DNA from: Canna indica
Lineage: Eukaryota; Streptophyta; Magnoliopsida; Zingiberales; Cannaceae
Length of the DNA stretch: 64,000 bases
Direction of reading: 5' to 3'
Assembly: GCA_034359265.1 (NCBI GenBank)
Contig: CP136891.1
Span: 53,522,501 to 53,586,500, forward strand
Positions 48,545 through 59,015 of this stretch are shown piece after piece (the first letter of the stretch is position 1; every line of letters begins with the position of its first letter). Under the pieces are notes generated by a model. The model worked only from the letters and a program-made list of their open reading frames with translations. It had not been told where the DNA came from and did not search any database. Made by a program: the position numbers and the translations under genes.

Positions 48545-49661
48545 AGCTCTCTTTAGGTGTGGTGTTATGTCCAAGCCCTTCTCCATCAGTACTCCATAAG
48601 CAGCATCATTGGATGTATTGAAGACTGTTAGAAAGCAGAGCTTCATGTATTCGGGAAGCTTGTCAATTGCATTCACATGCCATCTGAAATAAATATATTA
48701 GGCAGCATAAACATGTATCATTATAATACTATTTTTTCACTCAAAATTAAACATACTACTCTGTTTCATTTAGGAAGTAATTAGCTAGTGAATCAAGGTT
48801 AATTAATCACCTATTGATGGTATCGGTGAAAAGCTCAAGTTCATCTAATGTTTCGTGTACATCGTAAACATCATCTATCATTGTTATGAAGCAATTTGTC
48901 TTGGTTTGTATGTCCCTGAAACTCCAGTGTTCTGCTTCATAAGCCGAACCAACACTCCACAAATAGTTCTCCGTCAACCGGTCCCTAAAAAATGGCAATT
49001 TCTGCGGAAGGCCAAGATTTGTCCACCATCTAATATTATACACATCAATAGTGCATCAGTTAACAAGATATATGAAGAGAGAATTAATGCTGTGGAGACT
49101 GGTCATTAGTTTATATACCGTGACAAATCTGAGAGTTCTTTCTTATGGATGTCTTGAAGCATGTTGAAGTCCAGCTTAGCAAATTCCAGTAGAAGTGGGT
49201 TCACGATGGAATTCATGTGGCATGCTTCTATGAACCACCTTGTTTGTAATCTCTGCATCCTCCAGTTTAGTGGAAGATCAAGGGCATGGGCTACTTGCTC
49301 CCTGAGATGTGGCGGGACATCAGATTCCTTCATCTCTATGAGATTTTGGAGGTGTTTACTGATGAAATCCATGGCATCATTCGACACCATCTCTCCTTCT
49401 TTTGCGAGATATGAGGCCTCGTACAAACTCAACAATCCTGTAGTCTGGTCCTTGAGGCTGGATTTAAAGCATCCCTGCTCACCTCTGAAGCTGTTGAATA
49501 TATCTGCAGTATTCAACAATAAAAGTGTTTATTGGATAAAGTGATATTGGCTTGCTTAATTTGAAATTAATGATTCACCATGCATGGATTCGTAAGTAAT
49601 TACTGACTAAATTAGTAGTCACGTACCTTGGGGAATAGTGAATCCATTCTCCCGGAGAAGC
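48545..49661 (-). pseudogene. Captured terpene synthase fragment (class I domain, 4 exons)
   Basis: Four exons with GT-AG borders and consistent phases: 49627-49661, 49119-49503, 48811-49029 and 48545-48683. They encode RLLRENGFTIPQ-type sequence, DIFNSFRGEQG, LPLNWRMQRLQTRWFIEA, SDLSRYRWW and the metal-binding DDxxD motif (IDDVYDVHETLDELELF), then WHVNAIDKLPEYMKLCFL. This resembles a TPS-b type monoterpene synthase, which turns prenyl diphosphates into terpenes. All N-terminal exons (including any RRX8W motif and transit peptide) and the last exon with the NSE/DTE motif are missing, so it cannot be a working enzyme. No internal stop is seen in the four exons. It lies in the CACTA element, next to its left end. 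Confidence 0.85.
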
Positions 49662-50549
49662 CTAAAAAGAAGTGACTAAATTACTATGGCCTTTCAAATA
49701 TCAAAATCAATTACAAGTTAAAAACTATCATCACCTGGAATTACTTGGTCATCATAACATATCACTTGGTCATCATAACATATTAATAGGTATTATTATT
49801 AAACTTATCATCACCAAAAACCTCTAGCTAATTTATGCTTGGCTGAAGTGATTCTAATTCCGTGACAAAGATCAATTTGACTTCTTTTGTTCTTGTGGAA
49901 CTACTTCATAGTATGCTACATGTCATTCTTGTTACAAGGATCAATTTGACTAAAATTAGTAGATCTAAGGAACCGACAATCCCTATCCTCCCCATTCTTG
50001 TTACAAGGTTTTACCTACACCATTCTTGTTATCTTTAATATTGTCAAGAAGATAAATTAGTTCCATTTATGAATAACAAATGAGAAAGAATTTAGATTTC
50101 TTTCATAAAAAACATAAATAACACTATAAGAGAAGAAACATTAGTCATACATTTTTTGAAGAATAAATCTATTCTCTTGGTTAGAATGATAGACCAAATA
50201 GTCATTACCCCTCCATCCAAGTCGGAATACATCCCAAAAAAGGGTTGTTCAAAAAGTTATCATGGGATAATTCTGTTGTGTAATACTCCAAAAATATAAA
50301 GAAGATATGTCAAATAATTAAACCTCGTAATAGGAAAAAACTACTTACAAGCGGATGATCCCTCCAAAATTCTGGTAAAGACTGCAATGATGAAGATATT
50401 GTCCCCCTTTAGCAACTTAATGATGAAGAGTGAACCATCTAAATCAAGATTTCTTTATTTCTTAAATTAGGCAAGTCAGTGTTAAAGCAGCTTGACTCAA
50501 AGAGTTTGTTTACTAAATTCTTGTGGAAGAACTTAGGAAGGAAGATTAC

Positions 50550-50633
50550 CTGGAAGAATTCAACTTCTGGATGATTGCAAACATCACACTTTACAGCTTT
50601 TGTACGAGGAAGAGTCGGGTCAACTGTTACATC
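50550..50633 (-). pseudogene. Captured exon of an RPB9-like RNA polymerase II subunit
   Basis: A single 84-nt exon, 28 codons, between an acceptor (tcctatag) and a donor (CAG|GTAATC). It reads DVTVDPTLPRTKAVKCDVC and ends with NHPEVEFFQ. As I recall the family, RPB9 has a closely similar DPTLPRTKAV stretch followed by a CxxC zinc-ribbon start and an EAVFFQ end. The rest of the gene is absent. It is on the same strand as the terpene-synthase exons and 0.9 kb upstream of them, inside the CACTA element. Confidence 0.75.
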
Positions 50634-51258
50634 CTATAGGACTTGTTATCAGCAACCTCCTAAGTTCAAGCAGAATAATATCTAGTGAGCATAAGTATGA
50701 AGAAATATCACATTATATTTTACTCGCATAATAAAACACATCAATTTAACTCACATAATTATATCACATTATATTTTACTCGCATAATAAAACACATCAA
50801 TGGATTCTCCCGTTCCTCTATAGATCTAATTATGTGCAAATGTAGAACAGACCAAGAAATAGTTACATACTTACATGCAATTTTGCAAACCAAAGTGAAC
50901 AGTTGAAAACAATGAAGGTGCATAAGTATTAAGAACAAGTAGCACTCAAACTCCAATCCCTGAGTAAAATATTACTAAGCTCCACTAAGAATTGACTACT
51001 AAAATAATAGAGGCCGAAAACCAATCACGACTGTGAAGAGAACAATTGATAGTGAAATGGGAGGCATGTTACGTCAATAATAGGTTCCCGTAGTCAATCA
51101 TAGCCACCTTCACTATCATCTGATCGGCATCTAGATTGTATTATAACCCGAGCTCCAGAAGTAAGCCTGACGGAACAAATAGAACAAATGAGGAGCAAGA
51201 AACAAATGACCATAAAAATCCAGTGTCAGCAAACATGGGAAATATACGCAACTTTCTT

Positions 51259-51367
51259 CAATCTTGAACACCTTCTCTCTATTTTCTCTAAATGACTCTA
51301 ACCTCATGGATGATCCATTGGCCGAAGAAGTATCTATAATCCTTTTACTTCCACCATTTGGTGAACT
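51259..51367 (-). pseudogene. Second half of a captured exon, split by copia insertion
   Basis: The minus-strand frame continues directly from 56749-56943 when one copy of the gaact duplication is removed. It contains SKRIIDTSSANGSSM and ends near ENREKVFKIEE, followed by a possible donor (TGC|GTATAT). I do not recognise the protein. Ser/Asn-rich composition suggests a disordered region. Confidence 0.5.
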
Positions 51368-51756
51368 TGTTGAATAACCTGGAGATCATCGAGCTAAGAA
51401 CAAACAATGTTGAGAGCCGAAAACATCATCTCTCATTTTCTGTAAAAGAGCAATTGCTCAAACAAGAACATTAAGGAGATTGCACAGGCGTAGCCAATCT
51501 TCTCCTCTATATGAAATAGAAAGCTAAAACGAAAATGAAAAGTTAACCCTACTCTTCTCGCGCTTTGGCTTATATACAACTTTTGAATTTTGAATTAAAA
51601 ATTACATTTATACCCCTGCGTCAACCAACTTACCTATGGCCTTTTATTTACGATCATATCCTCTTCACTTTTATTCTTCCTCTGCTACTTGCCCAAGACA
51701 CTGATTGAGTTTCGTCAATTAAATACACACTTGCTCTATTATCTAACACTCCTTCC

Positions 51757-53475
51757 TCAAATTGGAGATGGCAAAAAAGGATTTTGCAATCCCAGTTTGT
51801 CAACTAGTAGCTGATGTCTTTCTTTTGGTAATGGTTTTGTGAAGATATCCGCTTCCTGCATTCTGCTTGGTATGTACTTTGGAGTAAGAAATCCAGCTTG
51901 ATATTTCTCTCTAACATAGTAACAATCTATTTCTAAGTGTTTTGTGCGTTCATGGAAGACTGGATTCTTCGTTATGTGAATCGTACTTTGATTGTCACAC
52001 AGTAGATCTATTGGTTCATTTGCTTTGAAACCCAACTCAGTTAGCATTTTAGCCAACCACACCAGCTCAGTTGCAGCACTGGACATTGATCTCAGTTCAT
52101 TCTCAGTTGAAGACTTGCTAACAGTGGCCTATTTTTTACACTTCCAAGATACCAAAGACTGTCCCAATTTCATACAATATCCTGTAACTGATTTCCTTGA
52201 AAGAGGACAACTTGCCCAGTCCGCATCACAGAAACCAGTGATCCTTATCTCTGTTTTGGATGGGTAAAACAAACCCAACCCAGGTGTAGCCTTGAGGTAT
52301 TTTACTATCCTGACTGCTACTTTGTAATGTATTGTCATTGGTTCATGTACATGTTGGTTGACACAATGCACTGCATACAATACATCAGGCCTAGTAATGG
52401 TTATGTACAACAACTTTCCTACAAGTCTCCTGAATGCAGTCTCATCAACCACTTCATCCTCATGCGCACTTCTCAGGTCAAGTTCATGAATCTTTGAATG
52501 CCCCTTCATTGGTGTTGCTTGTGGCTTACAAGACTCTAAGTTCATTTCCTTTAACAAGTCCAGGATGTACTTCCTTTGACCTACATGTATACCTTCTTCT
52601 CCCCTCTGAATTTCCAATCCTAGGAAATATTTCATCTCTCCAAGATCTTTTATTTTGAAGGTATCATTCAAATAAACCTTTATCTCTTGTATTCCCAGCT
52701 CATCAGTGCCTGTTAACACCAAATCATCCACATACCCAAGAATTATGATGACCTTCCCTGATTGTTTCCTCACATACATACAAGGATCACTATTGCACTG
52801 ACTGAAACCTAATGAAATAATGCAAGAAGAAAGTTTTGAGTACCATTGCCTTCCAGCCTACTTTAATCCATAGATTGCCTTTTTTAATTTGCATATTTTA
52901 TTGTCTCCTTCATCACCATAACCGGGTGGTTTAGACATGTACACAGTTTCATTTAGCTCCCCATGTAAGTATGCGTTATTAATGTCTAGCTGAAACAACT
53001 TCCAGCCATTTGCTGCAGCTATGGAAATCAACATTCTGACAGTGGTGAACCTTGACACTGGAGAAAAAGTGTCTTGGTAGTCAATACCCTCAATTTGTGT
53101 CTACCATTTTGCCACCAATTTGGATTTAAACCTCTCGACACTCCCATCTGGTTTATACTTGATTCTATACACCCATTTGCATCCTACCTTGTGTTTCCCT
53201 AGTGGCAAGTCGCATAGGACCCAGGTATCATTATCCTCAAGTGCCTGTAGCTCTGCCTGCATTGAGTCTATCCATATTGGATCTTGGATAGCTGATTCAT
53301 AGGTGTTTGGCTCAGTGTGATGGTCAACTTGGGTTATAAAGGCTTTGTCTTCTAGATTTATGTTTTGGAAGGAAAGGTACTTTGAAATAGGATATGGACT
53401 AGATGTGTGGTTTGCTTTGGTGGATGTTTCTGTGGGGATTGATTCTTTCCTCATGGTATTACACTGATAATCCAA
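51757..53475 (-). pseudogene. Copia reverse transcriptase and RNase H, interrupted
   Basis: Continues the polyprotein in open pieces: 53101-53475 (CKWVYRIKYKPDGSVERFK), 52858-53058 ([29 protein letters not shown]), 52129-52779 (catalytic GYVDDLVLTGTD and RNase H start FCDADWA) and 51757-52086 (CDNQSTIHI, IDCYYVREK). Stops near 53101, 52858 and 52129 separate them. All conserved domains are present, so decay is recent and limited to a few nonsense or frameshift changes. Confidence 0.85.
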
Positions 53476-53519
53476 CAGCCTTGTAGGTATTTTGAGATTT
53501 CTTTTCCCTTTTCTTTGAG

Positions 53520-56192
53520 CTATGGGTAAAGAAGGTGATTGAGAAGGTATTGTGGAGTAGATATCACTGGTTGCTTAATGGAATTGTGTGAGTTTGATTC
53601 TGGAGCAGAATTATGCTCTATAATGTTTTTAGAATCATGATTTGAGTTCAAAGGATTTTGTCCAACAGGAGGATTAAATGCATGATCACATGACATGTCT
53701 ATGATTGTCATTGGACTGAGCAAAAATTTTTCATCTGAATTGGCATCTTCTTGTATGACTGGTATAGGAATCAAGGTGTCATTGGCTTTGGATTTTGAGA
53801 AAGGAAAGATATTTTCAGTGAACACTACATCTCTAGATACAAGGAATTTTTGAGTCAAGATGTTATAAACTTTGTATCCCTTTTGTGCATATGGATAACC
53901 TACAAACACACATGGATTTGCTCTTGCTTCAAACTTATCCCTGCCTTCATGATGAGTACTTGCATAGCGCAAGCACCCGAACACCCTCAAATGACTAAGA
54001 ATTGGAGTTTTGTTGTAGAGAAACTCAAAAGGACTCTTGTTACCTAACAAAGGGCTTGGAAGTCTATTTATGAGGTAAGTGGCAGTTAGTACACATTCTC
54101 CCCAAAAATTCAAAGGTACATGAGATTGAAACTTCAAACTCCTAGCAACTTGTAATAGGTGCCTATGCTTCCTTTCAACAACTGCATTTTGTTGGGGTGT
54201 GTAGGGACAAGAAGTTTGATGTAGGATACCCTTTTCTAAGAATTTTTTTTTCAAAGTGGCATTGCAAAACTCACCACCATTATCTGTCCGAAAGCACTTA
54301 ATGACAGTATTGAATTGTGTATGCACTAGGTTCACAAAGTTTATTAACATACTTGACACTTGTGTTTTTGAAGCCATTAAAAAAGTCCAACAGCTTCTTG
54401 AAAAGTCATCAACCAAGGTGAGAAAATAAGAACTTCCACAATGAGTCTTGACCTTAAAAGGCCCCCACACATCACAATGTATTAACTTAAAAGGAGTGGA
54501 AGATGAAATCATGCTTGAATGAAATGGCAATTTACATTGTTTGGCTAAAGGACAAATGTTGTAATGCAACTTAGGCGAAGCCTTTACATCAGGAATTGAA
54601 CTGGATAACAAAAGCATTCTAGAGTGTGACATATGGCCAAGCCTCATATGCCATAAAGAGTATTTATCATGAAGAATTGAAAAAACTTGGTTTTGTGAGT
54701 TTTCGGTGGCAGCTTCAGACATCAAGTAAAGACTATGATTCTCTCTACCAATCACCAGAGTTTTCTTGGTAGTAAGGTCCTGGATATGACAATGAGTGGA
54801 GGTAAAGGTTACTGAACAAATTAATTCTTTGGTGATTTTACTAATGGACAACAAATTGAACTTCAAACTAGGGACTGAAAGAACATTTTTCAATGATACT
54901 TGATCATTTATAACTGCTTTACCTACATGTGCTACTTGGGTTTTGATTCCATTTGGCAATGCTACATATTCAGGTTTTATAGGCTGTTTTGGTTCATGCA
55001 ATTTTGTATCAACTGTGGATATGTGGTCTGTAGCACCACTATCCAAAATCCAAGTATGTAGACATTTATTTGTAAGAAAACATGCAGAGTTACCTGCACA
55101 ATTGGATATCTGATATCCTGAGGTTCCTTCAGAGAATTTTCCACTCAACAAGCTCCTTAATGTGTTCAGCTGCTTCTCAGTGAAACCAGTGTCTGTCTCA
55201 TCATAGGCCTGTGAATTTTCAGCATTCCCACTGGTATGACACTCATCTTCTGGTTTTTGCACATTGTTAGCTGTTTTCTGCTTGATATTTGGTTCCCAGA
55301 TCTTTGGTGGCTTGCCTTTGAAGAATTTTTGACTTGGCGGATAGCCATGCAACTTGAAACATCTATCTTTGGTGTGCCCCAATTTGCCACAGTGTTCACA
55401 TTCTTTGTCTCTTTTAACTGATGCATTTCTGAATTTTTTATTGAAACCACCATTTGAATTGTAATATGAGCTCTTCAATGCTACTGCTTCAACATTCCCT
55501 GCAGCATTTTGAGCCATTTCTCGCTATTTTTCTTCTTGTTGTTTCATAGAATAAACGTGCTCTATGCTTGGAAGAGGTTTCATTAGCAAAATTTGACCTG
55601 TGACAATGACATAGTTTTCATTCAATCCCATTAGGAATTGTCTTAATCTTCTCTTTTCATTTGCCCTGACTCCCGACAAGCAACAACACCTATCTTCAAG
55701 TTCAGCTGAGTCCAATTCATCCCATAAAGACTTCAGCTGAGTGTAGTATGAGGATACTGAAGAGTTTAACTGTCTGGTGTTTATAATTTGGGTCTCAATC
55801 TCAAACACACGAGGCTCATTGCTTTGACCGAATTTGGTCTCTAAATCACACCACATCTTCTCTGTTGTTTTTGTATACAACACACTCTTCGCCAGATCTT
55901 GACTCATAGACTGAGTTATCCATGATCTGACAAGATCATTACAACGTCTCCACTGTCCATATGACGCAGAATCACATCCTGGATTTCTTAAGTTTCCATC
56001 AATGAATCCCAATTTGTTTTTGGCAGATAATGCCATCAACATGGATTCTTTCCATGGTAAATAGTTGGCACACCCATTTAATTGGACAGATACTAAGCTA
56101 GTACCTGGGTTATTGCTGTTGTTCAAAAACATCGGATCATCCACCAATGATAGGATTCCTCCGCTTTCGTTGGTTGAGCTCTCCATGTACAA
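53520..56192 (-). CDS. Copia gag, protease and integrase, one internal stop
   Basis: One frame from 56192 to 53520, broken only by a TAG at 55524-55526. The first part (222 codons) is a UBN2/DUF4219-like gag, with NYLPWKESMLMAL near residues 43-55. After the TAG, the 665-codon part has a CCHC knuckle (CEHCGKLGHTKDRC, about residues 40-53), the protease site WILDSGATDHIS (about 156-167), the pre-integrase zinc region (HMRLGHMSHSRM), and integrase with LIHCDVWGP, FRTDNGGEF and TPQQNAVVERKHR, which hold the three catalytic acidic residues. It ends at a stop before RT. Integrase would insert the cDNA. The TAG and the end stop are probably disabling mutations, since copia elements normally encode one polyprotein. 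Confidence 0.85.
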
Positions 56193-56748
56193 ATCAACAA
56201 ATAAATGAAGCAGATCGAAAATAAATCGACTGAGGAATCAAGTAAGTAAACCTCTTAATCTGAAGGAAACACTTCACTCTTTCCGATCTGCATCTGCTTC
56301 ACAAACGAATTGATCCAAATCAGCCACCGAAAAACAATCGCGATCACTGATCCCCTGCTCTGATACCATGTTGAATAACCTGGAGATCATCGAGCTAAGA
56401 ACAAACAATGTTGAGAGCTGAAAACATCATCTCTCATTTTTTGTAAAAGAGCAATTGCTCAAACAAGAACATTAAGGAGACTGCACAGGCACAACTAGTC
56501 TTCTCCTCTATATGAAACAGAAAGCTAAAACGAAAATGAAAAGTTAACCCTACACTTCTCGCGCTTTGGCTTATATACAACTTTTGAATTTTGAATTAAA
56601 ATTACATTTATACCCCTACGTCAACCAACTTACCCGTGGCCTTTTATTTACGATCATATCCTCTTCACTTTTATTCTTCCTCTGCTACTTGTCGAAGACA
56701 CTGATTGAGTTTCTTCATTTAAATACACACTTGCTCTATTATTTAACA

Positions 56749-56943
56749 GAACTGAGTGGTGAGGATTTGCAAGTATCTGGCTTGACAGAAGAGTTTCTTA
56801 TATCAGAAACTGGGGACATCATTGATTCATTCTCATCATTCCTGGAATGCTTGCAGGATGTAATTTTGATAGTCCTAGGAGGACACTTCAATTGAGCTGA
56901 ATTTGTCTCCTTTTGTGTGTCCTTTCTTGAACAAGGCTTGTTG
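56749..56943 (-). pseudogene. First half of a captured exon of unknown gene
   Basis: A minus-strand exon beginning after an acceptor (attatacag) with SCNKPCSRKDTQKETNSAQ and continuing TIKITSCKHSRNDENESMM, then SVKPDTCKSSPLSS up to the copia insertion at 56748. No stop in this frame. It lies downstream of the SOSEKI exons in the same direction and could be the variable middle part of that gene, but I cannot confirm this. The acceptor phase (2) matches the preceding exon type. Confidence 0.5.
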
Positions 56944-58468
56944 CAGCTCCTGTATAATTAGCATTCTTTATTCCACATATAAAAGAACATACAGAGTCTA
57001 ATAAGAGTATGCCACCAAAAGAACGTTGAAACCCAAATTTCAAAATTGACAAGAAAACAAGAGCATGATGCCTCAAAAGAAGAATTGTTTCACAAGAAAA
57101 TACAGAATACAAAACAAGCCAACATGAGAAATTGAAAAAGAAGGCAAGGTAACCTCCCCTTGATGTAACAGAACATACATAGTCTGTTATTGCACATATA
57201 ACAGATCTACAAGCACAAAAATGAATCTCAATAAGAGGATTGACAACTTCAGTTGGGATGCTGAACTTAAAACACATGGATAAATGATCAAAGGTACTAG
57301 GATTCAATTGTCTACGTACCCTCATAACAAGCGGCACTTCATCTAAAATAACTTGACCAGAAGCTGATCGACTACTCGCTTATCTGTTCTCTCCAAAGGC
57401 TTGGCAACTAAGCTAGCTTGAGTTGCTCAATTCCACAATGTCTAAGTGCTATTTTTAGTAATTCATACACAAGCACATGCACCATATCTGTATACTATAT
57501 ATAGCACATTTAGACATATGATGAACCTGTAAGAGGTAGATATGATGGTCTTGGGTACAATTTTTATTAATTACATGCTGAATTGTTATGACACTTCAAA
57601 GATAAAGTCTACCCAAATTTTCTTTATGGACTCTATCCAATGGCATGGTGGGGGATGATGACAGTCCATACCTGCCAGCAAAATGCCACATGAAGCATAA
57701 GGGTGCATCAGCACAGTCACCTCACTTACAACATGCAATAATGAAAACACTCTTATTTTTAGGCAATGTGGTGGTAGGATTAGTTGCTACCCTCCTTTGA
57801 TAAATAACTTTGCAACCCAGTTCTACTGCTGTTTGTTGATACAGGATGGTGCAAGTGTACGGTGTACCACTTGATATCTTGATACAACAATCATGGCAAA
57901 AAGAGAATCAGATTGGTATGTAATCCTTCATTTTTATCCTCTTTTCAATACTTACGATCAAACTAAACCAAAGAAAAACTATGAGTCTTAACAAAAGATT
58001 AAGACAAATTTACAGAATCATGAAGTTTAAACAAGAAGAGACCTGGCGCATGATGTGCAATATTTACGGAATTTAAGATATAAATAAATTAAGAGAAATT
58101 TGCATACTTGAAGATTATATGCAGGTTACTTTCCAGAAGATCCAACATATTGAACTCCTGCCTACTTTACTATCAAGTTTTGAAGATTTTTATGTCTGCG
58201 GAAATGTTTGATCCTATAACATGGGTAAGGGATAAGTAAATTAGATTTGAGGTTCTCTTTCCATTCCATTGTAATACCAAGAAGTGAAGCTATCAATCAA
58301 CAGCGTAATGCCTACCCCTTGCTTTATGAAAAAAATAGACTAAACTTTAGATTGCTCGCAGCTTGATTGTTTCTATCTGAAAAAAAAATAAATCATTTGT
58401 TCTGTCATAAAATTGCAAATGTTTTCCTTTATCTTATAATTGAGGATTGACGTGAATCGACAATGTAC
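56944..58468. other. CACTA interior, no recognised gene
   Basis: About 1.5 kb of mostly AT-rich sequence between the SOSEKI exons and the unknown exon. It probably represents intron sequence of the captured gene. An antisense frame at 56888-57337 has no recognisable similarity. Confidence 0.4.
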
Positions 58469-59015
58469 CATGAGGGGTTTGATCCACGAGCTCGGAACCC
58501 TTGAGCAGATACTCATTCCCTTGCGCCGGCAGGATAAGGTCGTCCTCGGAGAGATCGTGCCACACGAATCCATTTTTGTAGCTCCTGCACCGCCACCATT
58601 CCGTTAGTTAACCAAGAAATCTAAAAAATCTAGGGTTCTCTCAATCTCTCTTCACGAGTCTTACCTCTTGCAAGACTAGGAATCCGTGGCTGCCATCCCC
58701 TTTCCTCTCAGCACATTAAGCCTATCGACCACATCTAGAAACCAAACACAACATGTTCAAGATCACATTTTTCTTCTTCATTCGCTCAAAACAACTTGAA
58801 TTACCTCTCAGGTAGAGTCCCTCGGGGGAGGAGAGGGGTACTTCAATGAAGTGCTGGTGCTTGAGGTGACGATTGCGGCAGAGGTAATAGACCACCAGAA
58901 CCTTCCCCCCATGCTGGTACTCTGGCGGGTGGTGGTGTTTCGGGGGTGGTTCCGCCCACACTTTGGTCCTGTCTGGGTTGGCCTGCGGTGCGTACCTCCT
59001 CATTCCGGTGTCCAT
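58469..59015 (-). pseudogene. Captured SOSEKI (DUF966) gene fragment, exons 1-3
   Basis: Three exons with GT-AG borders and matching phases: 58805-59015, 58665-58734 and 58469-58584. Exon 1 starts MDTGMRRYAPQANPDRTKVW and includes VVYYLCRNRHLKHQHFIEV and LSSPEGLYLRG. Exon 2 encodes DVVDRLNVLRGKGMAA. Exon 3 encodes [19 protein letters not shown] and [14 protein letters not shown]. These are the DIX-like N-terminal domain motifs of SOSEKI proteins, plant polarity proteins that polymerise at cell edges. Exon 2 has a stop (TAG) where the family has Trp in the YSWSCKR motif, so a full protein cannot be made. The rest of the gene is missing or unrecognised. It lies at the right end of the CACTA element. 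Confidence 0.85.

Larger units (their letters stand above)
51368..56748 (-). mobile_element. Ty1-copia retrotransposon, nearly full length, relatively young
   Basis: A 5381-bp element with LTRs 51368-51748 and 56369-56748, both TGTTGAATAA...TAACA. It is flanked by a perfect 5-bp duplication, gaact (51363-51367; 56749-56753). The primer-binding site TGGTATCAGAGC directly follows the 5' LTR (56357-56368) and a purine tract, gaggaaggag, precedes the 3' LTR (51749-51758). A hand count gives about 19 differences over 381 positions between LTRs (roughly 95% identity), so it is the youngest measurable insertion here. Coding runs from gag to RNase H with few stops. It is inserted in an exon captured by the CACTA element. 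Confidence 0.92.
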
